NCBI GenBank assembly: GCA_032173965.1
Contig: CM063290.1
Coordinates: 6,275,501 to 6,339,500, forward strand
From: Sitta carolinensis
Taxonomy: Eukaryota; Chordata; Aves; Passeriformes; Sittidae
Length of the DNA: 64,000 bases
Direction: 5' to 3'
Shown here piece after piece: positions 1-11,130 of the stretch. The position numbers and the translations under genes are program-made. The notes under the pieces were generated by a model that searched no databases, had not been told where the DNA came from, and saw only the letters and a list, made by a program, of their open reading frames with translations. Each line of letters begins with the position of its first letter. Positions within the stretch are counted from its first letter, which is position 1.

Positions 1-52
1 CCAGGGACAATCTCAGGCACCCCTCCCCAGGGACAATCTCAGGCACCCAGGA
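1..52. repeat. Short tandem duplication at the window edge
   Basis: A 22-base word starting CCAGGGACAATCTCAGG occurs at positions 1 and 27 (period 26), followed by a decayed third copy (CCAGGACCACGCTCAGG). The array is cut by the window start, so its true length is unknown. It resembles a small minisatellite. Confidence 0.7.
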
Positions 53-2448
53 CCACGCTCAGGGGTCACAGCCAGGGGGAGGACAGACCCTGCACATACA
101 AAGCAACATTGAGCTTGGAGTCGTTCTCGGGTCCTTCTGGGCCATCCCTCCGTGCAAACACAAGACCCATTCAGCCCAGGTCGTATCCGCAGTGGATCAG
201 GAGTCAATGGGATCATTCATGTCCTGAAAACTCTTCGCACACGCGAGTCGCTCCTTTGGCAGCAGCCCGGAGCGGCACTGCCGTGCGCTCCCAGCCCCTG
301 CCCCTGCAGCATTCACACTGTTCCACCTCCGTGAGGCCCGCTGCCCTTGGGTAAACATAAATAAAGGCAACATTATGGCCCCATTTTGCGTCCAAGGTTG
401 CAAATGATATTTCTATTTACTACTGAGCATCTCTTTATTCATCAGATACATTAGAAAATCCATTAAAGAAGAAATTAGGGATCTAATGACCTGCACAGTC
501 ATTCAAACCCAGTGTTTTAGATACAGGCATCAAATATAGTTCGGTGCCTGCATCTCCTCTTGGATGATGACTCACTGGAGGTGGGAGCAGCGTGATGAGA
601 CAGCCTTACTCACCCTCCACACCGGGAACAGGCTGGGAGCACTCAGGGTGTGCAGCCATCACAGCTGCCCAGCGGGCAGGAGAGGCCACCGGGCTGTGCC
701 ATGGGCACACAGGGAGCAGGGTGAGGGCAGAGGGCAGAGAGGGCAGAGAGGGCAGACAGCTGCTCACTCACAATCAAACTGCTGGGAACTGGGGTGCCTG
801 GGAAGGAAAGAACAGCGTGGATGGCTGTGGTATGGCTCTGTGCAGGTGTGTGTGTATGCTATGGAAATACTTTGAAAACAGGAGTGAACTGCAGCACATC
901 TGCCTCGTAGCTCGGTCTGTCCTGCAGGTGCAGCGGGGACGGTGACTTACCTGCAGCTCTGCAGGGAGTCACCACTCAAGGGCAAGATGACAACAGCACT
1001 TCGCTGTAGCCAGACCTGAGGTTTAAGCAGCAGCTTGCCTTGACCTCCCACAGCAGCTTTGAGCTGGCACATCTCCAGCTCCTTCATGTTCTGCCATCAC
1101 AGCACTACAGTGAGGGCAGCTTTTCTGATAGGACTTTGTATCCCAAATCTCTTCCTAACAGCTGACACCAGCCAGGTTTCCCAATCTTAAATTTGCAGTG
1201 AGCTTCATAAATTGTTTGAGTGCCACTGTTCTATATAGAAATCTACACTTGAACTGTGTCTTTGTGCTGCTCCATTTCATTAAACAAGCTGAACAATTCA
1301 GCAGCTGGTTTTATGCCTCCAGGCACTTGGGTCATCTCTGATTTTCACTTGTCTCAAAGTTCACGTTTGCAATGAATGGCTTCTCTGGACAATGAGATAA
1401 AGTAAATGATAAAATCTTCCCCAGTGAAGTGGCTCCTACCAGCACAGAGCAGGGAACAGGCAGGGTAGGGACTCCCATCACATCCCTCCCTTTGCCAGCA
1501 TCTGAACTGGGGGAGAGCTGCACCATCCCCAAATCTCTACCCTTAGTTCAGTGTGACAGCAGAAGCCAAGCCAAGCCACAATTTAGCTCCCCCCTTCAAG
1601 AAGCATAAGAGTCCTTTTCTGCCTTGGCTGCACAGCAGCGGTGTTTGCTTCCCCCACACCTCAGCCAGGAAGGTTTTGCAGCTTTGAAATGAGAAATGAA
1701 CTAAAAAGATCTCGAGCAGGAGCTCAGCTCAGCATCTTAGAGCTTGTCACACATCACATCCCCATCACTTTCAACTGGGTCTGAGGCTGTTTTGCAAGTG
1801 ACTAACGTGGAGCTGCAAAAGATTTAAAGCTTTCTAATAAATGCCATGTCCCCCCTTCACTGCACACAGACACAGACACACACACTGCATTATTCTAATG
1901 CCCTGCTAAGCTTTCTAACTCCTTCTTACATCACACGACATAATCAGCCATTTGGCCCTGAGTCAGTGTTTCCATGAAGCAGAGTCAGTGTAAAAAGCTT
2001 TCAAGGCACTGGGATTGTTTTTGCTTCTGTAATGCTTTAAAAATGCTATATCTTGGGACTGAAGACTATTCAGTGAAAACACGGCATTTCTGGATGCCTT
2101 TCAGTTCTTGCATCAGAAATGCTGGCGCTGGGAACCAAATTGTTCCCATATTTGAGCTTGGTACCAAAACATCAAGGTTTTGTTTGTGAAGTTTGTAAAA
2201 ACAAATGACTATAGACTTGAATATATTAATCATGGGGAAACGGAAACAGCTCGAGAGGACTGTCTGGCCCGCTTTGTACTTTACATAAACAGCAGGTCTT
2301 TGCTTACCAGTGGCCACATTTTGGGCTAGATGAAAGCAATTAGGGTGGTACACATGCGTGTTCAAGACTCAAGGCAGTATCGGGGCATGGCTGTGTTCCG
2401 ACCAGCTCAGCACTGAAATGCCAGAGCCTGTGGATGACAGAATTCAGG
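53..2448. other. Unique non-coding sequence
   Basis: No recognisable gene. Open frames here are short and show no familiar protein motif. Small simple-sequence patches are visible: a triplicated AGGGCAGAG word around 722-750, and an imperfect CA/CAGA tract at 1863-1885. The rest is mixed-composition sequence. Confidence 0.65.
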
Positions 2449-2675
2449 GAGGTTTAGATTACATATTAGGAAAAAGTTCCTCACAGAAAGGGTTGTCAAG
2501 CATTGGAGCAAGCTGCCCAAGGAAGCTGTGAAATCACCATCCCTAGAAGTGTAAAGAACACATGAATATGGCACTTGAGGACTTGCTTTAGTGGTGAACA
2601 TAGAGGTGGTACTGAATTGATGGCTGGACTTCAGGACCTTAGAGGTCTTATCCAACCTTAATGGTTCCATGAATC
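2449..2675 (+). mobile_element. CR1 LINE 3' fragment
   Basis: The sequence runs from a GGTTTAGATTA-type block, through AGGAAAAAGTTCCTCACAGAAAGGG and a 'GAAGTGT' segment, to GGACCTTAGAGGTCTTATCCAACCTTAATGG and a degenerate ATTCCATGAAT end. This order is typical of the last ~230 bases of avian CR1 in the sense direction. The copy is 5'-truncated and diverged, with no usable reverse-transcriptase reading frame. It most resembles the copy at 48.35 kb, which suggests the same subfamily. Confidence 0.9.
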
Positions 2676-4352
2676 CCTTTAGGAGTCTTTTGAGGATCCC
2701 TTTTGGGATCCCCTTCCAGCTGCTCTGTGGGAACTGTATTCCAGCTTCTCAACAGATATGAGCCAGCACCCTTTCCTTATCCCTAAAGACACTTAGGTGC
2801 CATCAAATGTGCATGGGGACAGGGGTGACACAATATCCATGTCATTTGATGGCTGATAAATGTATTTCTCATCTCTGCTTATTGCACGGTGTTACTCACC
2901 ACTGCCCTGATTTATTTTGCTTTCCAAGGGGAGGAGTGGTGGAAACGCTGTCAGGCCAGCAGCAAGGACAGCAACAGGCATTTTGGAGTATTTATGTCCA
3001 TTCTTAGCCATCCCCTTCCTTTTTCTGTTTTTAGAAGCCAGAGTGCAATTTTTGCACTGGTTGCAAAGATTACGTGACACCAGTTGTAACTGCTGACAGG
3101 TTTAAATGTCATCTGAGAAAAGGAGTGGTGAGGAAGGCTGTGGTTTGAATTCTAACAGGGAGCAGGAGCTGGTTTGATATTGCTGGTTTGGGGGGATGCT
3201 TAGGAAAGACCCAGAAGGTCTCTCTGCTCTGAAGTGATGCATGTAGCCAGCAGGAACAATGTTTTCTGGAAAAATGATGGGTTTGTAACAGAAATCTTCA
3301 CAAACAGGTCTGCTGTCTCCTGTGGAAAACAGTAAGTTTTTTTTCTTAACAAAACATCCTTCCTTTTTCCTCATGGGGAGAGCTCCCAAGCCCAGCCTCA
3401 TCCCCAGTGAGGCACCACGACCAGGAACATCTTGATTCCCATTTGAAAGGGCATCACATGGGGACATCACAGGGTGTGTGTCTTGGCCCACAAAGCAACC
3501 CAAGAAAATCTCCAAATCAGAACTTTTGCCTTTGAATTGAAAGGTTTACCCCCAGATCTTCGAGTCTCAACTTTTCAATTAAAAAATGTACATTCTTTGG
3601 AGGGGGTGGTGGTGTGTGTGTGTGTGTTTTTGTTTGTTTGTTTGTTTATCTTTGTTGATTTGTTTGTTTAGGTCCAGTAGAAAGGAGAGTTAATAACTTC
3701 CCTTTCTCCATGAGTTAGAGGAGAGCCATGTGTTGTCTCTAAAAACCAAATAATAGCTCCTGAGTTTATCTCAAAAAAAACCTCTAAATTTTTTGACGGG
3801 TATTATTAAACGACGAGTTTTATCTGCTGTTACCAATCATAGTGCTAAGGGGGAAGTTGAAGAGTTTTCTAAGAACTTCTTAAACTGCCAGTGAAAACCA
3901 ACATTAGAGATAAACCACTGTATCTGAAAATCAGAAAATAGCTTCTCTCCAGCTGTGTTATCAAGCAGCAGCACAGCCCTGTGAAGTGCATTCATTGTGC
4001 AGCGACTGAACAAAAAAAAATTGGGGAAAACACTGGGAAGCACGAGGTGTATTTTTGGGCATCCATTGATGTGCACAGCATTCATCTGAGAGAGGAAAAA
4101 AAAGCCCTTAATCCCTCAGATATATTAGCATCTCTACAGATTATCAGAATCTAAAATTGGAAGCAATTTAAAAATTATACATATTTTTTTATTATTTTAA
4201 AGAAATGTCTGCCAGAGTCTGCAGAAAAGCACTTGGCTGCTTCCAGGGGACGAGCAAGGACCAGCCATGGTCCCTCTACTCAAGGCAGGACAGCTCATGT
4301 GTGTGTGCAGCAGCCCTGATAATATCCTCCTGGTAATTTTCACATATATAGA
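2676..4352. other. Unique non-coding sequence
   Basis: No gene recognised. It contains a GT/TTTG simple repeat (listed separately) and an AT-rich stretch at about 3780-3845 that keeps three CpGs (GACGGGTATTATTAAACGACG). AT-rich poly-T/A patches lie near 4165-4200. Confidence 0.65.
3607..3671. repeat. Compound (GT)n-(TTTG)n microsatellite
   Basis: About eight GT units (from about 3612) pass directly into TTTG units and then into degenerate TTTG/TTGA units up to about 3671. Being interrupted and compound, it is probably only moderately variable. Confidence 0.9.
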
Positions 4353-4557
4353 GTTATAGAATCATTTGGGCTGGAAAAGATCTCTAAGAACATCAAGGGA
4401 TCTTAAAGACCATCTCATTTCAACCTCCCTGCCAAGGTCAAGGACACCTTCCACTAAATCACGTTGCTCCAAGCCCTGTCCAACCTGGCTTTGGACACTC
4501 CAGGGATGGGGCAGCCAAAGCAGCTCTGGGCAACTGTGCCAGGGCCTCCCTGCCTTC
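4353..4557 (-). mobile_element. CR1 LINE 3' fragment (antisense)
   Basis: It starts with ATAGAATCATTTGGGCTGGAAAAG-type sequence, the reverse complement of a CR1 3' end. It continues through 'TTCAACCTCCCTGCC', 'GTTGCTCCAAGCCCTGTCCAACCTGG' and 'CAGGGATGGGGCA' words typical of the element. About 205 bases are recognisable. The short plus-strand open frames across it are by-products of the element. Confidence 0.92.
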
Positions 4558-4930
4558 CTCCTGAGCGACTGAACACAGCCTCGGGAAGGAGAAATGTTGG
4601 ACCCAGTTCAGCTCTGACCAGGCACATGTTATGTGTGGAGACAAGCCACAGGATCTCATGGACCTGTAAAAGGAGTCTCCAGCCCTGGCAGCCCAGAGAA
4701 AGACAAAAGGTTCAAGCAGCAGATCTCAGAGCAGCCTGAGGTTATCCTGCACTTTGGAGGGAGGCTGAACTCAGGTGGTGAAGGAACACCGACCTCATCA
4801 CCAGCAATGCAGGGACAGGCACTGGCTCCAAGCCATCCCTTCTGCATCAAGGGCAAACACAGCCAGATTTTGGGGGGTTTAAAGAAGGTTCTGTCTGAAG
4901 GCACAGCAAGATGCCACAGGTGTTATCTTC

Positions 4931-5153
4931 ACAGAATCACAGACTCATCAAGATTGGAAGAGACCTTCGAGATGATCGAGTCCAACCATCCAGCAGCCCA
5001 CCACCATCACCCCTAACCATGTCCCCCAAGAGCCACATCCAGAGGCCTCTTGAACACTTCCAGAGACAGTGACTCCACCACCTCCCTGGGCAACTTCTAT
5101 GTTTCACCACATTTTTAGTGAGAAAATGGTTCTAATACTTAATCTGAACTACC
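4931..5153 (-). mobile_element. CR1 LINE 3' fragment (antisense)
   Basis: It begins with ACAGAATCACAGACTCATCA and 'ATTGGAAGAGACCTTCGAGATGATCGAGTCCAACC', continues through the CAGAGGCCTCTTGAACACTTCCAGAGA segment, then a decayed 'CTAATACTTAATCTGAACTACC' part. It has the same orientation as the CR1 ~370 bases upstream but a different subfamily-type tail, so the two are probably separate insertions. Confidence 0.9.
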
Positions 5154-5863
5154 TTCTCTGACTAAATTTTTTTTCTAATCCCCAGCCCTAGGTTTAGCCT
5201 AAGGGTAGAAGGTGTAAGGCAAGGACTGTGGCAAAGGCTTTTTGAAAAACACTGGTGTGCATTTATTTCAGTGTAGTTAGTTTGGAGCTACAGTAGGATA
5301 AATGGGCCTAATACCTAGTTTAGATGTTAAAGGAAATGTATCTGACACTGACTTCAATAGACTAATTCCAGATTTATATTACACGGAGCCTAGAGCCAGT
5401 GAATACACAGCACAGTGATAATTATAGAGAGCAATATAGAAAAACAAATCACCATATTAAGAGAAACAAATAGATTCTGGAAAAGTGCCATGTTTTTAAA
5501 CTGGGCCACAGTGACTCGGCCTGGTTGGTGCCTATTAGATCATCCTCATGTCCAGGCATTTGGTTTCTATATCTTAATCATGTTGAGAAGCTCAGGGAGA
5601 AGAAAGAAAAAGCAATTATCTTTCCCTTCAGAGAATGGTGTGTTTAAATAATAATAATAATGACGAAAAAACACTGGGCCAAATAAAAACCACAGCAAAA
5701 TCAAGGGAAAGGCAGATTCGATCTGACAGGACTTTCTCAGGCTTTCAGAGAGCATTTTCTCCTGCCCTGCAAGCCCCCTCTCCCAGTCTCCCCAGTCTAC
5801 ACAAAGCCAGAAGTTAAAGGTAAACATCTGTTTCTGCTTGCTAACCTTTCTTTCTTTCCTTAG

Positions 5864-6010
5864 GAGGCTCTTACTGCTGACAAGGGCACTGCACGTATTT
5901 CACTCGAAAGATCAAGCGAGGATAAAGGGAGCGGTTTCCTGCTCCTAAAAGCTGCCCGTGCCAGCACGGTCATGCTGCTTAAGCACGGCCCTTCGTCACC
6001 GCCAGCATGA
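5864..6010 (+). other. Possible exon-like open segment after a splice-acceptor-like site
   Basis: A pyrimidine-rich stretch (CTAACCTTTCTTTCTTTCCTTAG) ends in AG at 5863. Directly after it, one frame stays open for 48 codons until TGA at 6008-6010. The segment keeps about ten CpGs in 120 bases, unusual for the AT-rich flanks. The peptide is not recognised and has no ATG near its start. An open run of this length has roughly a 10% chance of arising at random, so this is weak evidence; a conserved regulatory element or chance are equally plausible. Confidence 0.15.
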
Positions 6011-6639
6011 ATGAAACGCCAAGGCAGCCCTGGGACACAGAGAGAGATCTCTTATAAATCAGAACAGCGAGCTGACTCCTGGCTCTGACATTGCCAAGCC
6101 ACCATTTTTGACCTGTTTGTCATCATTTTGTCCTCTAGGCATAGTCTCAGTGAGGAGAAGGGTTGGGAGCAGCTGGAATTCCCCTGGGAAGTGGTTCTTG
6201 CCCTTGGTTCTTGCCTGCGTGCCGCAGCACATCAGTTCCCCATCCCAGCCGCATCCCTCCTGCCCGCTGCCTGGGGCTCCAGTGCTGCCCCTCGAGCTGC
6301 TCGCCAGGCCCCGCAACACCCTGCGATGCAATACCAAGTGACACTTTATTTAGGCTGATTCAGAGGAGCGGGAAGAAAAGACACAACACAATGCTTTCCA
6401 ATTGCCCTCAAGCCCTACTCTTTCCATCCCTCCCCCTCCTCTCCAGCCGTGGAGCCCCGTACGTGCCCTCTCTCTGCCCGGGCAGCCCCTGAGCCCCCAC
6501 CCCATGGCCCCGTGTCCCAAGCTGGGGCGCCTGCCCGCCGGCTCCAGCTGACCCGGCACACCCCTCGCCCTCTGAAACGCTGGAGAGATGAGATCATCCA
6601 GAGCAGCTCTAAGACAAACATCCTGACAGCTCTCACTAA

Positions 6640-6790
6640 CATTTTCCACAGGTTTCTCAAGCTCCATTAGCTCTTGCTAGATTCTATCGTGCAGCAGTCG
6701 CCATAATTAATGGCTTGTGTACTTTTGCACACATAGGTTCTTGTAATCCCCCTGCTCCTTTCTAAACAGAGTCAAAATCACCATCCCAAG
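6640..6790. promoter_or_regulatory. Candidate conserved non-coding block
   Basis: AT-rich, non-repetitive sequence with a homeodomain-type word (CCATAATTAATGGC at about 6701) and a balanced, low-simple-repeat composition like that of vertebrate enhancers. This is a judgement from composition only; no conservation can be measured here. Confidence 0.2.
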
Positions 6791-7279
6791 GCAGCAAACA
6801 TGGTCAGTCAATCCATAGCTTGGCAATCACTTAGAACCCGTTTGTTTGACAAATTTTCTTCTGTCCTCCCCACCTATATGTAATTATTTAATAAAAAAAA
6901 CCAAACATGGCCACCTCCCTTGTAAGGGGTGAGGCATAAACAGAAGGGCATAAATCTGAGTAACTCAACTAAAAACCTTCACCTCAACAATTTGCCACAA
7001 GGCTTGGGGACTGAGGAAAACAGACTTGTTCTTGTCTGGATTTAAGCCTTGCCTCGATGATGAGAGGAAGTGAGGGAAGCAAGAGGAGAGGGGCTTCTCT
7101 ATGGAGACAGTGCTGAAAGGGAAAGAGGAAAAGCAAACTGTGAGTCTTTCCATTCTCCGAGGTGAGGGCCCGCACCTCTTCCTGCCCTACAGCAGCATCC
7201 AAACATGCCCCTGGTGCTAATAAAATGGCTGTCATGAGGGGATGCTAATGGGCACATCAGTGGCACCTACAGTCGTCAT

Positions 7280-7500
7280 TGCTGGTGGTGCTTCAGGCAG
7301 GAATTGCTGATATTTACGGTGGAGTACCGTGGTGGTTTAAGCAGTATTTGGGGTTTAGGAGTCATTACATTATTGTGAAATATGCACACTGTTGGTGGAT
7401 GCTTAAAGCACTTCTACGCTGTGGCATAAACTCAGTATTAATTTTGGCTCCGCAGAGGAAATTGAAAATGGTGCCCTTGAAATCATTATGCTGAGCGAAA
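7280..7500. promoter_or_regulatory. Candidate conserved non-coding block
   Basis: Unique AT-leaning sequence with scattered CpGs (TTTACGGTGGAGTACCGTGG near 7315), a POU/homeodomain-like ATTATTGTGAAATATGCA segment and TATTAATTTTGG. It lacks simple repeats and transposon signatures. A composition-based guess only. Confidence 0.2.
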
Positions 7501-7956
7501 TTCAGCAGCAGGGGAAAAGACAGCCTGGAGGGAAATAAAAGAAAATTTACTTCAGGCAGCCAAAAAGACCTCGTGGGACTCATTCAGTCCAGACTCAGGG
7601 ATGTGGAGGATGTTGGGGGCAGCCTGGTAGGATGTGGGGGCTCCAGCATCAGAGCCCCACACCATTGCTGTGCCTTCCTTAGCCCCAGCTGCTAGAAACC
7701 CTGAGAGCCCCTGGGGATGATGTTGTGCCTGTGAAGAGTCATTTGCTCTAATTTTAGCCCTGTTTATGTAAGTGCTGTGTGATGGGAAGGTGCCACACTC
7801 CTGGAGGGACTGTGCTGAGGACAAAGCCTGTACCACACCCTTTGAGCAGGACCTGTGTCTGCCAGGGCCTTTTGCCCCAAGCTCTGGAGGCAGGCAGTAC
7901 CTGAAAGGACCATACCTGAGTCTTACAGGCTGTATCCTGACAGGCAATAGATTATA

Positions 7957-7960
7957 TAAA

Positions 7961-8003
<43 letters not shown>
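7957..8003. repeat. (TA)n microsatellite
   Basis: An almost pure TA tract of about 46 bases with one G interruption near its start (ATATGTATAT). It produces Ile-Tyr repeats in open frames on both strands, which are artefacts. Such tracts are prone to length change and to cruciform extrusion. Confidence 0.95.
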
Positions 8004-8006
<3 letters not shown>

Positions 8007-11000
8007 AAATCTGTAATATCAATAATATATATAAAAACAAAGGAACCCACTTCAACAGTCACCCTAAAACATCCCCCCACTGACTCCACATGTCCTGACC
8101 TCTCTGGAAAGAGCTTTGCAGAACCCAAATGACCAGCCCTGATCTGTGGGCACAAGGGATTCAAAGTCTGTTTGAATGAGCATCAGAAATAAGTGGGGTT
8201 TATTGAACTGAGATAAATTCTTGGAACTCATCCACGTAGAAAGGAAATGCTCAGAATTCATCTGAGAGTTGACTCAGACCTGCCCTTTCAACCTCATATC
8301 CTGACATTACAACCTGTCTATAAAAAAACCCCAACAATAATAATAAGAAAAAAATCTCTACTGGGGCTTCAACATATAGCAGAACTGAGCCCAGAGAAAG
8401 AGGAAATAGAAGACTACAACCCTTGAATAGCTCCATGGGAACCACTGTTGGTGTGTGCTCTCTTTCTCTGGCTTAGGAGAGCAAAGCCCTGCAGCTGGAG
8501 CTGAGGCAAGGACCCAGCTCTACCTGGCCCCCATGGGACCACACATCACAGGCATTTGAGCTGGGAGCTGACAGGGGAAGCAGCTGTTCCCACTGCCCCA
8601 AAGCCTGTGAGGAGCTGCAGGGATGTCTCCAGCACAGCAGCATCCCTGGTCCCCACCACTCATCCCCCACAGCTGTCGGGGTGCAGACCATGGAGTGGTG
8701 GTAGCCAGGACAGGAGCTCCCACCCCTAGGGGGAAAAGTCCCCACCAGCTTTTGGAGGAAAGCTGTGAGCAATCAGTGGATTTTCTTGTTCTCTCCCAGG
8801 ATTTGCAGGAGCGGAGGTCTGGCTTGGTATGGCTCAGATTAGTTTTCATCTATATAAAATTCTGCTGGCAACACAGCTGCCCTTTATTTAATGCAGATTG
8901 TGTGCGCTCCCCGAGTAGAGAAACCATTACCTCACCGACTGGATACGATTTCTCAGCTCCCTGCCTTCAATAAAAACTCTAACACCTGCAAACTTTTTAA
9001 ACAAATTATGTATATTAGAGAAGAACCCCTTCCCCCCTCCTCGTTCTCCTGAACTTGCAGCCATGTGTCTTGAAACCAAATCCTCTCCAAGACATCTGGC
9101 CTGAGCTGGTGTGGTTATTACAAGCTCCCCTGTGGTGCTGGTGGCACAGAGCCCATGGACCTGCTCCACAAAGGCCACTGTGTAGCCAGGACTCCCTCTG
9201 CCATGCTGGGAATCCAATGGATCACTTTCAAGAGTGCCTTAAAAAAAACAAAAATACAAAATATTTCGGTGTGTAAATGCAAAATGAAAGGATGGACAGC
9301 AAAGGGTGAATCCTCAGTGTGCTTCTGCAGGTGTGGATACTGATGTTAGATGTGACACACTTCACAGAAAGTTTTATCATAGATCTGTGCACAGGGGTAC
9401 CGGGAAAAGCCCCTGGGCTGCAGAGAACAATAGGATGGGGAGAAGAGAGGTCTCCAGCTTACATTGCTGGGTGCAATCCTCTGAAAAGCTGCTTTGCCTC
9501 CTCAGCTCAGCAGTAAAAGGTGTATACCTGAGTTCTTGAACAGCTGCTAACTCAGAGCCAAGCGTGTTTCCACCAGACCCAGCACCCAGACGTGCTTAAT
9601 TCAGGTGTGTGCCAACAGATTTGCTAGAGCAGGGCCCATGAAAAGGCTTTTTCATCTAAAGAAACCTAAGCTTGTTTTCTTTCCCTCCAGATCTTCAAAG
9701 CATAATTCCCTTCCCAACAATAACCTGAAAGAATGAGAAAAGAGCTGCAACCCCCTATGTTTCCTCACATCCTTGTGCAATGGGAAAGCCCATGTGGAAG
9801 CCTCATGAGCAACCTTTGTCCTGGTGACATTTCCTGCCCAGTCACTAAGGCAGAGAGAGCATGGACAAGTTTAATTAAACATCCAGACTGTCTGGTGTTG
9901 CTTTATTATCACCTGAGCCTTCCCACTGCTTCTCAAGTGAGACCTGAGGCACAGAATCCTGAAAATGAATTAACAAGTTTATTTTGGTTGACTGACCCAG
10001 ACTTTGGAGCCATAGGAAAAAGAACAAGGGCTTGAAGTTCAGCAGAGCTCGGTGCCAAGTATCACTCCTCAGTGACAGCCCAGAGCTCAGCAGGAGCTGT
10101 TTGACTTTCCCTACCCAACGTCCTGTCAGCCTGTGCAAACCATGCAAATGCTGCAATTAGTATCAGAGATAAACCAGATCCATCAGTAGATGGAAGGGGA
10201 ACTCAATCTGTTTTACAAATGGAAATGAAGTAGCAGCCTCAATTATAGGATTTTTAAAAACATGCAATTTAGCAAAATGTTGATTTCCTTTTCGTTTACT
10301 TCGTTCTTTGTCTTTCAGATACTTCAGCTCAAGTAGCAGGCAGTATATTAAACGACCAGATTTTGGCAATGTATTTAATAATCAAGCTCAAATAAGTGCT
10401 CTTAGGAAATAATTTTATTTACAGTTCATCTGGGGAAGAATATTAAAGCTTGAGGATTTGGCTAAAATTGTTACCCTACAGTAACATATTTTGAAGGAAG
10501 GCACTTGGGCCGTGGATGACTAGTACTAGTGAGTCAGAGCACAGCATTTGACCTTTCCAAAAATTCATCATTATTTGGGACACAGGGCAAGATTTGTCCT
10601 CCAGCTTCCCCCAGCCAGGATGGGCAGTCACCACCACAACAGCTTTAGCACCTTCCTCACCCTGCTGCACCCTGAGCCCAGCAGGGAAATTCTGGGGTTC
10701 CTGGCAAGCAGCTGAATCACTCTGCATAAACCAGATCCCCTCCTCCATACAGTTGCTTTACACACAGATATATTTCAGCACATATTCTGCAGCAAGGCTG
10801 GAGTTTGGGAACACTACATCAAGATATTGCAGCATGTATATGCCTGTATAACAACATTGTTTTTTAATTGGTCCAGCCCACGTTACTGTTTAAATAATTG
10901 AAGGTGCTCAGCATTAAACATATTTTGCCATGCTTTCCCCATGGCACCTTTCCCACTCCAAACTGTTTGGAAGCTGAACAGAGACTAAGCGTTAACTAAT

Positions 11001-11080
11001 TAAATTTCTCAAAACAAAGGTTAATTAGTGTGTTTATTTTGGATTATGTGTGTATTGAATTATTAAACACTATATGGTAC

Positions 11081-11083
<3 letters not shown>
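8004..11083. other. Unique non-coding sequence
   Basis: No gene recognised. Isolated motif words are a consensus octamer ATGCAAAT at 10142-10149, a palindrome ACTAGTACTAGT at about 10519-10530 overlapping an AP-1-type TGAGTCA at 10530-10536, and AT-rich TTAATTA words at about 10990-11060. None is enough alone to call a regulatory element. Confidence 0.6.
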
Positions 11084-11119
<36 letters not shown>

Positions 11120-11130
11120 AAAGAAAAGAA
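11084..11130. repeat. Long A-tract with GAAAA shoulder
   Basis: About 34 uninterrupted A residues (11084-11117), then GAAAAGAAAAGAAG. No LINE or processed-gene sequence is recognisable upstream and no target-site duplication is apparent, so I treat it as a simple repeat rather than a retrocopy tail. Confidence 0.9.

Larger units (their letters stand above)
5154..7956. other. Unique non-coding sequence with candidate conserved blocks
   Basis: No gene is recognised with confidence. It contains a possible exon-like segment at 5864-6010, a moderately GC-rich patch at about 6430-6570, and AT-rich blocks (6640-6790 and 7280-7500) that look like conserved non-coding elements; each is listed separately where supported. 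An (ATA)n/AAT patch lies at about 5648-5662. Confidence 0.6.

Noticed and set aside
4366..5016. Plus-strand frames including one ending in a His-rich peptide
   Set aside because: They translate the two antisense CR1 fragments and the sequence between them.
7552..8083. Frames of 103 and 167 codons with Ile-Tyr repeats
   Set aside because: The repeats are the (TA)n microsatellite; the remainder is featureless.
11084..11117. A-tract as the tail of a processed pseudogene
   Set aside because: No coding or UTR-like sequence recognisable upstream and no target-site duplication apparent.
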